Assembly (NCBI RefSeq): GCF_014633365.1
Contig: NC_068352.1
Coordinates: forward strand, 2,038,393-2,102,392
DNA from: Diospyros lotus
Lineage: Eukaryota; Streptophyta; Magnoliopsida; Ericales; Ebenaceae
DNA length: 64,000 nucleotides
Reading direction: 5' to 3'
Part shown: positions 21,496 to 31,892 of the stretch, piece by piece
Layout of the letters: each line of letters opens with the position of its first letter
How positions within the stretch are numbered: the first letter of the stretch is position 1
Program-made: the position numbers and the translations under genes
Notes under the pieces: model-generated
Seen by the model: only the letters and a program-made list of their open reading frames with translations
The model's database searches: none
What the model was told of the DNA's origin: nothing

Positions 21496-22936
21496 TGTTA
21501 GAGTTATGCCCCACAAACCAATTATATTTACATATAATTGATCATACTTTACATTTTGATTCTTTATCTTCAATCAATTGTTATTGCAAGACATGCTGTT
21601 TTTATTTGTCATTCATGGTTGTCATCATTATTTATTGTAATCCATACTGGACAAAGTCCATAGATCAAATGAGATAATGGAATATGGTAGTGCACAGAGA
21701 TGACGATCATGAAACATATTCCTTTCAAGCCTTGATTTTAAATGTTTCTAGTCATAGAGTTATTAGGATTGAACACTAATAACTCGGATAGACTAGCACT
21801 TATGATGCATGCTCAATTAGAAGAATGTCTCGTTTCATGGACATTGGTGTAAGGACACTAGTGCCTATATGTGGGTGCTTATTATAAGAATAAGTACACT
21901 GAACTGATCCGCTACAGAATTCTTAATGGTTATTATTTAATGTCAAAGTGGAATTTCTGTGTTGAAATAGTGCAGATTTATCCTTAGACTTGAGACATCA
22001 TGGTAGTCTTATATTTGACTGGTTACACTTTGGTTCTTTTTGAATTCTAATGGAGTCATTAACAAACTATCACTGGGCATAACCTTATCACATATGAAGG
22101 TTTGTGAATGTCGAAATATGATTCATCACTTATCGATAAGATGAGAAGATGTCCTATGTATTCCGATGATTTCATGACTAAGGAAATCCTTAGCCAAGGT
22201 GAGGTAGAAATCAAAATGTGTTTTGATTTCACCTATCAAGTCATAAATCTGGAATGGATACATAGTTATTGAATGATTAGGGTTTCGTCATAAAACCATA
22301 CCCTAAATTCAATCGAGACATAGATTGATGAAAGGATTTTACTGCACGGTAATTACAATTGAAAAGATCCGTGTTTTTCATCGTTGGCTAGTTATTCATG
22401 GCATATTGCTAGACGTTAACCATGATATGTAGGGTTTTAGAATTAATTTGATTAATTCTAAAACTATTAATTAAAGAGTTTAATTAAGAAACTCATAAGA
22501 TGTGTAAATTAAGAGGCCTATAAGTTTAATTAAAGAGTTTAATTAATCAAATAAGTTGGGCCTTCATATAGCCTAATGGAATTGACCCTACATCTAGCCC
22601 AATTGTGGACCTAAAGGGTCACATACTTAGGTCGAGCCCGCTTCACAATTTAAAAGAGATATTCGGCCCAATGTGATTAAATGTCGGGCCTAAATTGTTT
22701 AGGGGTTTTCCAAGACACTATTAGGGTTTTTAAACTCTATAAATATGCCACTTAAGAAGATGAAAAATAAGGAGAAATTTCGGATCTCTTAAGAGGCGCC
22801 TAGGGTTGCTAGCATTACTCGAGGCGTTCGTGGAAAGGGTCGATCGTGTGAACCGACTTGGAGGAGTTCGTGTTTGGGACTCTACGGATCATAACTAGGC
22901 AAAATCGAAGCTACGCGGTCGGCTGGTTTCCTTACA
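21496..22936. mobile_element. Solo LTR, 1441 bp (probably Copia-type)
   Basis: It begins TGTTAGAGTTATGCCCC and ends TTTCCTTACA, with an exact 5-bp duplication CAAAT on both sides (21491-21495 and 22937-22941). A TATA-like CTATAAATATG lies near 22737, followed by a GC-elevated leader. No gag or pol sequence remains. The TGTTAGAGTTATGCCC start resembles long LTRs of plant Copia elements as I remember them; the superfamily call is tentative. Confidence 0.9.
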
Positions 22937-23074
22937 CAAATGACTCATATTATTGACGCACTTGAGCTCAATTGAAGACCTAAAGAAGAAGCTATTGTTC
23001 TTCAACAAAGTGATCATATGGACTGTGATTAGGGTTGGCTTAAGGCATAGGCCACTGAGGCCTATACTTAGGAC

Positions 23075-23330
23075 CCCCTAAAGAAGGGGCAAAAAGTTGC
23101 AGAGCCCGTCGACCCTGCCTAGAAAGAGGCAAGGCTATTGGCGACTGATCAGTTGTCGGTCCCCAAAAAATATGTAGAGCAGTAGAAGCTACTGGCCCTG
23201 CCCAGAAGAAAGTTAGGCTGACGGTGACTGATCATTTATTAACCTCGAAAAAGAGGGCCCAAAAAATATGCAAAGCAGCAGAGGCTGCCGGCCTTACCCA
23301 GAAGGAGGCCATTGAGTCACAGACGGTCGA
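23075..23330. repeat. Degenerate direct repeats of about 100 bp inside the hAT element
   Basis: Three diverged units share the sequence of words AAAAAATATGYARAGCAG, then CTGCCNGGCCYTRCCYAGAA, then GACTGATCA. They lie near 23090, 23166 and 23257. The last unit reads into an Arg-rich ORF (23224-23511) with no recognised domain. The GC content is well above that of the transposase part, suggesting a different origin. Confidence 0.5.
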
Positions 23331-23767
23331 CCAGTCACAGTCAACACCTAGGTGCCAACTTCCAAGACCAAGAAGAGCTAGGAAGAGACGACGAGACGAG
23401 GAGACTACAAAGAGAGAGAGAGATTGCGCCAGTACCGTTGGCCCACTACCCTTGTTGATGCCGATTGTCGAATGCCAGCCTCTTCCATTTCCTTACCTAC
23501 TACAACAATAAATGTGGGGTGAGGTAAGGTGTGACATTTTGACTTTTGAGTAACATAGGAGAGAGAGAGAGAGAATTAAAAATTAAAGAAATAATAGAAT
23601 GAGGAGGCTTACATTCACCTGCTGCTGACATAACTATTATTCTAGCTTTCAATTTTAAGTCTCCAAAATGTAACTATCACTTATGAGATGAGATTTGAGT
23701 AACGGTAAGAAATCAATGACCGCTGTAATTGGAACGGAACTCTCACCCCATGGAGTGAAACTATGAG

Positions 23768-23777
23768 TATAAAAAGG
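23768..23777 (+). promoter_or_regulatory. Probable TATA box of the hAT transposase
   Basis: TATAAAAAGG is followed within 40 bp by a CT-repeat leader (23812-23833), as in many plant promoters, and then by the transposase coding remnant about 300 bp downstream. Confidence 0.55.
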
Positions 23778-24099
23778 CTTGAGAGCAACTGAGCTTCAAC
23801 CCTTCACCCATCTCCTCTCTCTCTCTCTCTCTCTATACAATTTCTCTAATTCTTTCTGTAAATTATATTTTGCTATAGAATATTGGCAACCCGATAATTG
23901 CTTTTATTTCTGTATTTCTCTTTCTATTATTTTTATCTCAATATTATGATTAGTTTGTAATGGTGTATATTTTGATTTTTTTTGTAGGTAATAATATCAA
24001 ACTTTTATTACTATTTCATCAAGAATTGCAATCGTTCCTACTTTCTTGCATTTTTTAAAATTATTTTTTGAATAAAAATTTCTAGTAGAAAGTATGATT

Positions 24100-26540
24100 C
24101 TGCATTTGAAAAATGTAAGAAAAAAAAAAGAAAGGTGGAAGAATTAATTCAATTCCAAAAATGTGCACTTGATAAATTTGTTATTAATACTAAACACCAA
24201 ATGCTAGAAAAATCAAATGAAGATTTAAATAAAAAATTAGATGAAAATTGTGAAGAAATTTTTGAGGATAACAATTTAAGTTCACCAGAAAAAAATAGTG
24301 AAGAATATGATGAAAATTTAGAAGAAGATGTTCTAATTGACAAGAATAAATTAAAATGTTAATGATGAAGATGAAACAACTATTAAAAATATTTATAATC
24401 CGGTACAATGGAAAAATTTAAACTCAAAACTAATTGATTTATTAGTTAAGAAATATCTAATTAGACATGTTTTACATTTTTCAAAAGATAAAAAACTTAA
24501 ACACTTTTCTATAGTTCATTACATTCGAAATTTACCAAATGGAGAAAAACATGATATAAAATGGCTAGTATATTCAAAAGAATTAAATAAAGTATTTTGT
24601 TATTGTTGTAAATTATTTAATTTAAAATCAAATACAAGTTAATTAGCAAATAAAGAGTATGGAGATTGAAAAAATCTTAGTGCTAAACTTAAAAGTCATG
24701 AGATAAGTAATGAATATGCTATAAATATGAATACTTGGGTTGATGCTGAAATGAGATTACTTAAAAATAAAATAATTTATCAATATTTACAAGAGAAAAC
24801 AAATAAATAAAGAGAAAGAGCATTGAAAGAATGTACTAATAAGAATTATACCTATTGTAAAAAATCTTTCAAAAAATAATTTGGCATTTTGTGGTACAAA
24901 TGAGAAGATTTATCAAGATAATATTGAAATTTTTTTGAGTTTAATTGAAATAATTGATGAATTTAATCCAATAATGTAATAACACCTTAAACACATACAA
25001 AATCGAGAAATTCATTGTCATTATCGTAGTCATAATATACAAAATGAGTTGATAAACATTTTAACATTAGAAATAAGAAATGTTATTATTAAAAAATCAA
25101 AAAATTAAACTATTTTCAATTATATTTTATTGTACCCCATATGCAAGTCATCAAGAACAAATGTCTTTTATAGTAAGATGTATAGATATTTAACAAGTCC
25201 GATAAAAATAGAAGAGTAGTTTATAAATTTTTTAAAAGTTGATGATACACCTGGTGAAGGTATTTTTAATGTATTCACAAGTAAAATAAAAAATCTTGAA
25301 CTTGATATAAATAATGTGAGAGAGTAAGGATATGATAATGGATCTAATATGAAAGATAAATAACAAGGTATGCAAAAAATATTATTTAATATAAATTCTA
25401 GAGCATTTTATACACCATGTGATTGTTACCGTCTTAATTTAATTCTTTGTGATATAGTTAATTTATGTGTTGATGTTATGATATTTTTTGGAGTCACTCA
25501 ACGCATATACATATTATTTTCTTCTTCTACAAAAAGATAAATTTTTTTACAAGATCATGTTTTATATTTGACACTTAAACTATTATCACAAACACATTTG
25601 GGAAAATCATATTGAAAGTGTTAAAACAATAAAATTTCAAGCTTTACAAATAAGAGATGTTTTATATCAATTAGCAGAAACTCGTGAAGATCCTAAAACA
25701 AAAAGTGAAACTATTTCTTTAGCAACATATGAGATTGAAAATTTTGAATTTTTGTTAGGCATGATTATTTGATACAATATGTTGTTTGCTGTTAATACAG
25801 TTAGTAAATATTTACAAAGTAAATATATGGACATTGCTATTGCAATACATGGCTTGAAATGTCTTATTTCTTTTTTTAAAAACTATAGAGAAACTAACTT
25901 TAAATCTCCTATGATTTCTACAAAAGAGATTGCAGAGCAAATGAATATAGAACCAAAGTTTTGTGAAAAACATACAAGAAGGAGAAAGAAACAATTTGAT
26001 GAGAATGAAAACGATGAGATGGAATTATCTAATGAAGAATCTTTTAGAATTAATTATTTTACATATTTAGTTAATCATGTTATTTTCTCTCTTCAAAATA
26101 GATTTGAATAATTTAAAATTTATTAAGATAATTTTGGTTTTCTTTATAATGTAGAAAAGTTAAAAAAAATTATGATAATAATTTGAAGATAAATTATTTA
26201 AATCTTAAATTTTTTTCTAAAATATGATATGCTATCTGATATTGATAGTTTAAATTTATTTTCAAAATTAAAATTTTTAAAAAAAATTATAACTATAGAA
26301 ATTAAAACACCACTTGTGATACTAAATTTTATAACAAGGGTAAATTCTTTTCCAAATATATGGATAGCTTATAAAATATTATTAACCATTTTTGTTACTA
26401 TAGTTTCAACAGAAAATGTTTTTCAAAACTAAAATTAAAAAAATTATACTTAGGTTCAATTATGTCACAAGAAAGATTAAGTAATTTGGTTATATTATCA
26501 ATTAAAAAAAATTACTTTCTAAATTAGAATACATAAATTT
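24100..26540 (+). pseudogene. Broken hAT transposase (TTF-type zinc finger / DUF4371 / dimerisation domain)
   Basis: The plus strand can be read across several broken frames. An acidic N-terminal coil (24135-24362) is followed by a zinc-finger-like region with IVHYIRNLPNGEK and VFCYCCKLFN (about 24500-24620), then KLKSHEISNEYAINM (about 24685-24725) leading into the DUF4371-like region. A C-terminal block at about 26229-26430 contains IWIAYKILLTIFVTI and STENVF, the hAT dimerisation signature. TAA and TGA stops fall in frame (for example near 24641 and 24667) and frame shifts are frequent, so no functional transposase can be made. The piece at 25779-26111 is another surviving frame of the same gene. 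The host proteins of this group resemble zinc finger MYM-type protein 1. Confidence 0.8.
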
Positions 26541-27109
26541 AATTAGTGATTTTGAATCTCAAAAAGCAAGAATTTTTTTTTAATAATTTTTATTATTTTA
26601 GAAGGTTACTAAATTAGTTATTGCCTAAGGCCCCTTACACCCTTGAGTCGGCCCTGACTCTGATGGCAAACATGCCGATATCGAAGGTGAAGAACATGAG
26701 CGACAAGGCATTATAGTGGAGGTGATATAAATTCAACAATGGATGAAATGATCACTAGAGGAAGGGCTTCGTGGTGGCTATTGTGGAGTGCAGAGCGATC
26801 AGAATCGATTTTCTACTCATAATGGCATTACTTTTCCCCTTTCAGTACCAAAAGCAAAGATTTGATGGAAACACCAAGTCGTACCGCCATAACAGCTTTT
26901 AGCCATATCCAATTGCTGAAGATTTGTTTGTGTGCGTTTGGTTCTATATTGCATATTTATGATTGTATTCTTCATATGTCTTGATTGACTCGAAAATATA
27001 TATATATATATATATAGTTTAAAAATATAATTGAAATAATGAAAAGTTCAAATTCTTATATGAAAAAATATTAAAGTATATCATAGGGGTCAAATTATGG
27101 ATTTGGCCC

Positions 27110-27224
27110 ACGAGGAGCACTAGATCTAACCATGAAACCTTGAAGTCATCAAGACTCGCTATAAGGAAACAACAAATTAGCATGTGATCACTAATTTGCA
27201 GTGGATTTTGTGATTGAAAATTAA
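27110..27224. other. Short flank right of the nest
   Basis: No feature is seen beyond the target-site copy at 27110-27118. Confidence 0.4.
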
Positions 27225-27580
27225 ATTTCAAAATTTGTGATGGATAGTTTTCTTTTTCAAATTAGCAACTAATTTTGCCACGAAGCATTGCAAAATAAAA
27301 AAAATAATTTTTTTTAATTATTTAATCAAATTTGTGAGGGTTTTTGTGATGGATACTTTTCAGTCGCAAATTTATGACCAATTTTGCAACAGTAGCAATC
27401 GTCTCAAATAGAAAATAAAAAATAATTATTAATTATTTAATCAAATTTTATGATAAACACATTTTTATTGTAAATTTGGGACTGATTTTTTTGCAATGGA
27501 AGCAATCGTTGCAAAATTAAAATAAAAAGAATAATTATTAATTATTTAGTTAAATTTGAGATGAATTTTGCAACCCACAT
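27225..27580. repeat. Degenerate tandem repeat, about 105-bp unit, more than 3 copies
   Basis: Units begin near 27230, 27335, 27440 and 27545. Each has AAATTTGTGATGGAT-like, CTAATTTTGCNACG-like, GCAATCGTTGCAAAAT-like and AATTATTTAATCAAATTT words in order. The alternating motif and its inverse (GCAATCGT..GCAAA) recall subterminal repeats of CACTA transposons, but no CACTA terminus was found, so this is inference. Confidence 0.55.
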
Positions 27581-27689
27581 GCTCCCATTACATATTTAAA
27601 AGAAAAACTAAAAAATAGATCTTTTAATCACTCGCATATTTAAAAAAATATATAATTATAATTTTAAAAAAAATTAGTGGCCATTACTA

Positions 27690-27860
27690 TCTAACCTTTT
27701 GGGGTAGCATAGGTGGTCTATCTTATGCATTCGGGAGTTTGAGATACCACGAGTTCATAGGTTCAATTCTATTTTTGTGTAAAACTGTATAATTGATAGT
27801 ATCTACTTGAGGGTCCTATTATTTTGCTTTTGATGGTGAAAGACTTTATATATTTTAAAT
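27690..27860 (+). mobile_element. tRNA-derived SINE relic
   Basis: An A-box-like GGTAGCATAGGTGG (about 27703) and a B-box-like AGGTTCAATTCT (about 27759) are spaced as in a tRNA promoter. The GAGATACCACGAG phrase between them recurs at 62615 in a second diverged copy. The tail and target repeats are not clear. Confidence 0.55.
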
Positions 27861-27882
27861 TTGAAAATGAAATATCTTTTAG

Positions 27883-28073
27883 AGTGTGTTTGATTGTATA
27901 CAATTTTTTATGGAAAACAATCAAACACTCTTAATTTTTCTATGAAAAAATATATATGGTACAAGCATTTATAACTTCTTTCCATGGAATTCATTTTCTG
28001 AAGGGGTGGGGTGGTTTTTATTTTTTAGACAATATTACCTAGAATTAAATTCTAAGTAATGCAATCAAACACA
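27883..28073. mobile_element. MITE (family A), first of a tandem pair
   Basis: It starts AGTGTGTTTGATTG and ends GCAATCAAACACAC. The interior matches 6211-6410 (GGTACAAGCATTTA, TTCCATGGAATTC, GGGGTGGGGTGG, AATATTACCTAGAATT). Confidence 0.75.
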
Positions 28074-28075
28074 CG

Positions 28076-28300
28076 AGTGTGTTTGATTGCATATATTTAT
28101 CGTAGAAAATGTGTAATTATTACACATATTTTCTATGAAAACAATCAAACACTCTTAATTTTTCTATGAAAAAATATGTATAGTACAAGCATTTAAAGGT
28201 TCTTTCCATAGAATTCATTTTCTAAAGGGGTGGAGTGATTTTTCTTTTCTATGCAATCATTACTTAGAATTAAATTATAGATAATGCAATCAAACACACT
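28076..28300. mobile_element. MITE (family A), second of a tandem pair
   Basis: It starts AGTGTGTTTGATTGCA two bases after the previous copy ends, and ends ATGCAATCAAACACACT. It has the same orientation and interior landmarks as 27883-28073. The two are diverged from each other, which argues for separate insertions or an old duplication. Confidence 0.75.
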
Positions 28301-28695
28301 TAGTGTGTGTGTCAAAATATTTTGAGAAAGAATAAAAACATTCTTTTAAAATCAACAAGGCAAAACCGTCCACATTTGTCTCCTCTAATTTTATCAATTT
28401 TCCAATATTAGCCTTGTTATTTTGATCCTTAGTCTCCTCTAATTTTAGTATCAAAGTATCCTTCTAAAGTCCATTATACAGTAGTTATCTGTTAAAATCA
28501 CTATTTTCTCCAATTGAAACGAGTCATGAGTCATCATGTCTGGTTCAAGGGTTTATATATTTCGAGTTAGATTAACTAAGACTAAACACATCGATTTGGT
28601 CCAAAATTGAATCATCTCGATCTAGTTTTCAATCTAAAAAATAACAATTTTAGATTTTTAATCTAGTCCCACTTTGAACCAAAAATCAAGTCTAT
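28301..28695. other. AT-rich DNA, left flank of a MITE-like host repeat
   Basis: From about 28550 the sequence has CGATTTGGTCCAAAATTGAA-type words like other decayed hAT MITEs. The homologous remainder appears to continue after 31893, so the large solo LTR sits inside it. Confidence 0.35.
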
Positions 28696-28700
28696 ATATA

Positions 28701-31700
28701 TGTAATATCCCGGTAATTCGGAGATAGTTAATAATTATTAATTATTGTATTTAAAGAAAAATATTAATTTAATTATTTTAGAAGGAATGAGAATTTATGG
28801 TATCTTGTGCGCGCAAAGGATAAGTTGGGAATTGGGATAATTGACTATAATAAAATCAAATGATGCGCTAACAAGTTATAAGGGCGGTGGCAACCAAGCG
28901 ATTGAGTGTGCAAGTGTAGGGAGGAGGTCAAGGGATCGAAGCTTGGTGGGTGCAATGCTGGGAATTCCATTTTTGAGTAAGGCAGAGTGACAACTTAAAA
29001 TTAATAGTTGCGACCTATGTAACGAGAAGAACTGCGATTCAGCGGGTTGCTCGCACGCATGCGCACGTGGGGAAGTTGGGATTGATTCCAAGGGAAAGGG
29101 GAGGCGCGGCTGGTTTTGGAAGAAAGCTGGAATTTCCCAGCAAGGAGGCTCCTAAAACGGCGCCGTTTCACATGAGGCGGTGGCACCAGCTGGGCTGCCA
29201 CGCGGCAGTTTCTTGTGGCCCCTCTTTTTACCTCTTTAAGCGCAGAATAGTGAGTAAAATTGGCGGTGAAATCGGACAGCCATAGTGAGAAAATGGGTGA
29301 AGGATGAGCAGTGCGCAGAAGCGAAAATAGAGGAGAAAATTATGAAGAAATTGGAGGAAAATTCTGTTTAATTAAAGTTTGAATAATCAAGTGAGTGAGG
29401 AAAATTATACTGAGAATATTGTATGGTTGGAATTTAATTTAGGATGTAATTTTATTAATTTTGGTTGAATTAAATTATTTTGCAGTATGTAATAATTTAG
29501 CGACGTGTGGGTTTAAAAATCCTAAAATCTGCGAATTAAAGGCAAGCTTTTTACTTCTTTCATGAGTCTTATTCGATTTATGAATTCTATATTCTTCCCT
29601 AACTCGATTTGGTTCTAGAAATTAATTATGTACGTTATAGACAATTATTGTGCGAATTTTATTAAATTAAATTAAATAGGAGAATTTCGAGGTTTAATTC
29701 GGGAAGTGCTTACAGGGTATTGTATCTCCCTTATTTTCTTAGGAATGATGTCTAACCTAGTTGGGGCTAGGTTCTTAGTAAGTCAGTTGTGGTTGTGGGT
29801 ACCCTCCGAGGTGAATTGTTGTAACCAAGAGACTCGAAATATGTTTATGTGAGTTATAGGGTGTGAGGTATAAAGCTACTGACTATCAACTGTTGGGTCG
29901 CGACAGTTGGTGGCTGAATATATGTGCGTCAGTTATCAGCTGTTACAATAGATTATAGACGAGTCGATAAAATTGGTACTGCCGGACACCTATCCTTGGT
30001 GTGTGCATACCATGATGTGGTTATGGTTTCTTATAGGTGTGAGTGGTAATGGAAGGCGACATGAGCCATCGTTCGGTGAGGTAACGTGTTGACTGTTTGG
30101 TGACACTGGGACGAACCGTCATCAAGTCGAGGACGGCTATCGACTGGTTGTTCCTAGTCACAGGTTATCGATTGGTACTTGGTCATTGTTGACCGGTTCT
30201 ACCATTATGTGGCATATTGCATGATATTCCAGTACATGCGATTAGGCTTACATTCATTGGGGGTCATGCTTTGTATGTATGGGGAAGTGTGCACATTGAC
30301 ATAACCCAGTTGGCTTGTTGAGTGCCAACTTGGGTACAATAGGTGAGCATGTGCATTTAGAGCATTTTGCATGTGTGGGTTCTTATGTGGGCGTAGCATG
30401 GCCTGATGCTTGGCTTATGGGGGGCCTTGCCATCACGTTAATGTTGCAAAAACCATTGCATTTATTATATGTTGCATTGCATGATTACCGTTCGATATGG
30501 ATTGTGATATGGAGTTAACCCTCGATAGCTATGAGTAGGAGCTGGGCTCCAGATAGCTATGACTCGGGAACTCCAGTATGTGATTATGATGGGAGCCTCG
30601 AGCTCGTGTGGATCGTGTTGTGGGAGCCTCGGGCTCATGGACTTTATGCCAGCCAATTCTTGGCTGTGGCAGGTTTGTATGCTGGGATTTGGGTGTCAGG
30701 ATATGCATTTCTTACATGGGCATTAGGGATCGTTATGTGCATTGTTATATTGATGTTGAGCACTGATTACCCTGTTGCACAGTATGGCATGGCATTTGCA
30801 TATGCAGCATTGCACTTTGCAGGGTGTATTTTGGGTAAGGGATGTATTCCCAGCATTACCATTGTTATGTAGCGAGGCATATGCCGGGTATGGTTTATTT
30901 TTTATTTTATTTTTGTCTTGCCTATATTTGGTGGAATGTATTCTAGTGTGGGAGGTATATCCTCAGTAGTCTTACCTCTACTCTTTTGTTATACTTACTG
31001 AGCCTTGTGGCTCATCTTGTTTTATCATCATTCTAGGTCTTTGGTGGCAATGTGTGCAAGGCGATCTCACCTAAAAAGATCCTTAAAGTGCGAGTTATGA
31101 TCAAGGACTTGGATATTGTGACTTGTTTGATTTGATTGATTATCGTGTTGTTATGTATGATTAAGCTCCTGAGTAGTGTGAATTGGCCCCGTTTGTTGCA
31201 GCTTAATTAAAGAAATTATAACTTATAACTTCTTAGATTATAGCTTCTAAAACTTAGGATAAGTTGTGAACTTATTTGTTGCAGCTTCTTAGAAGTTGTA
31301 GTTAAGTAGTTGTGGTGTTTGATACCATAAGCTGTAAAATAACTTATTTTTGTATAATTGTCCATAATACCCTTAGTAGTTATAAAATGATAATTTAAAA
31401 ATTAATTAGTGTATATGTATAAAATTCAAGTGTTATAAAAAAAATTAATTAAAGTATAGAGAGAGAGGAAGATGACGAGAGAAGAAGAGATTTGAAAATA
31501 GAGATGGCGGTGGAGAAGAAAAATCCATGATTGCGTAGACAAGAAGGTGATTCTTTGCTAAAAATAAGGGCAAAATTGTCATAAAAATGTAATTATTTAA
31601 GCAGAAGTTGTAAAAACTGGGGGTACCCCAGCTTTGAAAAAGCCAGCTTCTACTCCTTCTAAAAGTTAATAAAAGCTATAAGTTAAAATTCTATAAGCTA

Positions 31701-31887
31701 AAACAAACACTACATTCCAATTTTTTTGAAATTAGAAAATAGAAGTTGTAGCTTTTAAGCTGCAACAAACATGACCATTATAATCATTTGACTTCCGTTG
31801 TTATATTATTTGGGGCAGAACCGAGCCTATGCGTCTGAGTTATTAGTTGATTGTAATTAAAAATTGAAGAAATTTTGGATCATCACA
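28701..31887. mobile_element. Long solo LTR (probably Gypsy-type), 3187 bp including a nested MITE
   Basis: It begins TGTAATATCCCGG and ends GGATCATCACA. An exact 5-bp duplication, ATATA, flanks it (28696-28700 and 31888-31892). Without the nested MITE at 31185-31777 it is about 2.6 kb. TGTAATATCCC is the usual start of long chromovirus/Tekay-like Gypsy LTRs, as I remember them. No gag-pol domain occurs; the ORFs inside (for example 30531-30872) are low-complexity accidents. The flanking ATATA could occur by chance in AT-rich DNA, but TG..CA ends at both duplications support the call. Confidence 0.8.
31185..31777. mobile_element. MITE nested in the long solo LTR, 593 bp
   Basis: Terminal inverted repeats are GGCCCCGTTTGTTGCAGCTT and, inverted from the right, GGTCATGTTTGTTGCAGCTT (3 mismatches in 20). 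ATT flanks both ends (31182-31184 and 31778-31780). Further inverted pairs such as TAACTTATAACTTCT lie inside. The host LTR continues on both sides. The GGCC start and 3-bp target suggest PIF/Harbinger, although ATT is not its usual TWA site. Confidence 0.75.
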
Positions 31888-31892
31888 ATATA

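Larger units (their letters stand above)
23030..26656 (+). mobile_element. hAT element, full-length but degenerate, 3627 bp
   Basis: Terminal inverted repeats are TAGGGTTGGCTTAAGG (left) and, inverted from the right end, CAGGGCCGACTCAAGG. The 8-bp flanks ACTGTGAT (23022-23029) and ACTCTGAT (26657-26664) differ at one base, the expected hAT target size. Subterminal AGGCATAGGCC..CTTAGGACCCC is typical of the TTF-finger/ZMYM1-like hAT group. Inside, from left to right, are a degenerate 100-bp repeat zone (about 23075-23330), a TATA box (23768), a CT-rich leader, a probable intron and the transposase remnant. The terminal and target-site differences show the insertion is old. Confidence 0.85.
21364..27109. 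mobile_element. Composite nest: MITE/MULE-like host element with two later insertions
   Basis: The left arm (21364-21495, starting AGCCAAACCCATAATTTAAC) and the right arm (27000-27109, whose inverse starts GGGCCAAATCCATAATTTGA) are inverted relative to each other over roughly 100 bp. Flanks ACGAGCATC (21355-21363) and ACGAGGAGC (27110-27118) agree at 7 of 9 bases. Within the host lie the solo LTR 21496-22936 and the hAT element 23030-26656. The host's own interior (22942-23021 and 26665-26999) is higher in GC and gene-like, with no recognised domain. That the two arms belong to one original insertion is inferred from their homology and position. Confidence 0.55.

Noticed and set aside
23224..23511. 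Host gene with an Arg-rich protein
   Set aside because: It lies within the hAT element between its terminal repeat and promoter and is formed by degenerate repeats.
27225..27580. CRISPR-like regular repeat
   Set aside because: Units are degenerate and contiguous with no unique spacers, and the DNA is plant nuclear.
27700..27772. tRNA gene
   Set aside because: The A- and B-box-like words are present but no cloverleaf stems pair, and a diverged copy occurs at 62615. A SINE relic fits better.
30531..30872. 113-codon ORF in a GC-elevated stretch
   Set aside because: It lies inside the bounded solo LTR 28701-31887 and shows no gag, pol or host-protein domain.
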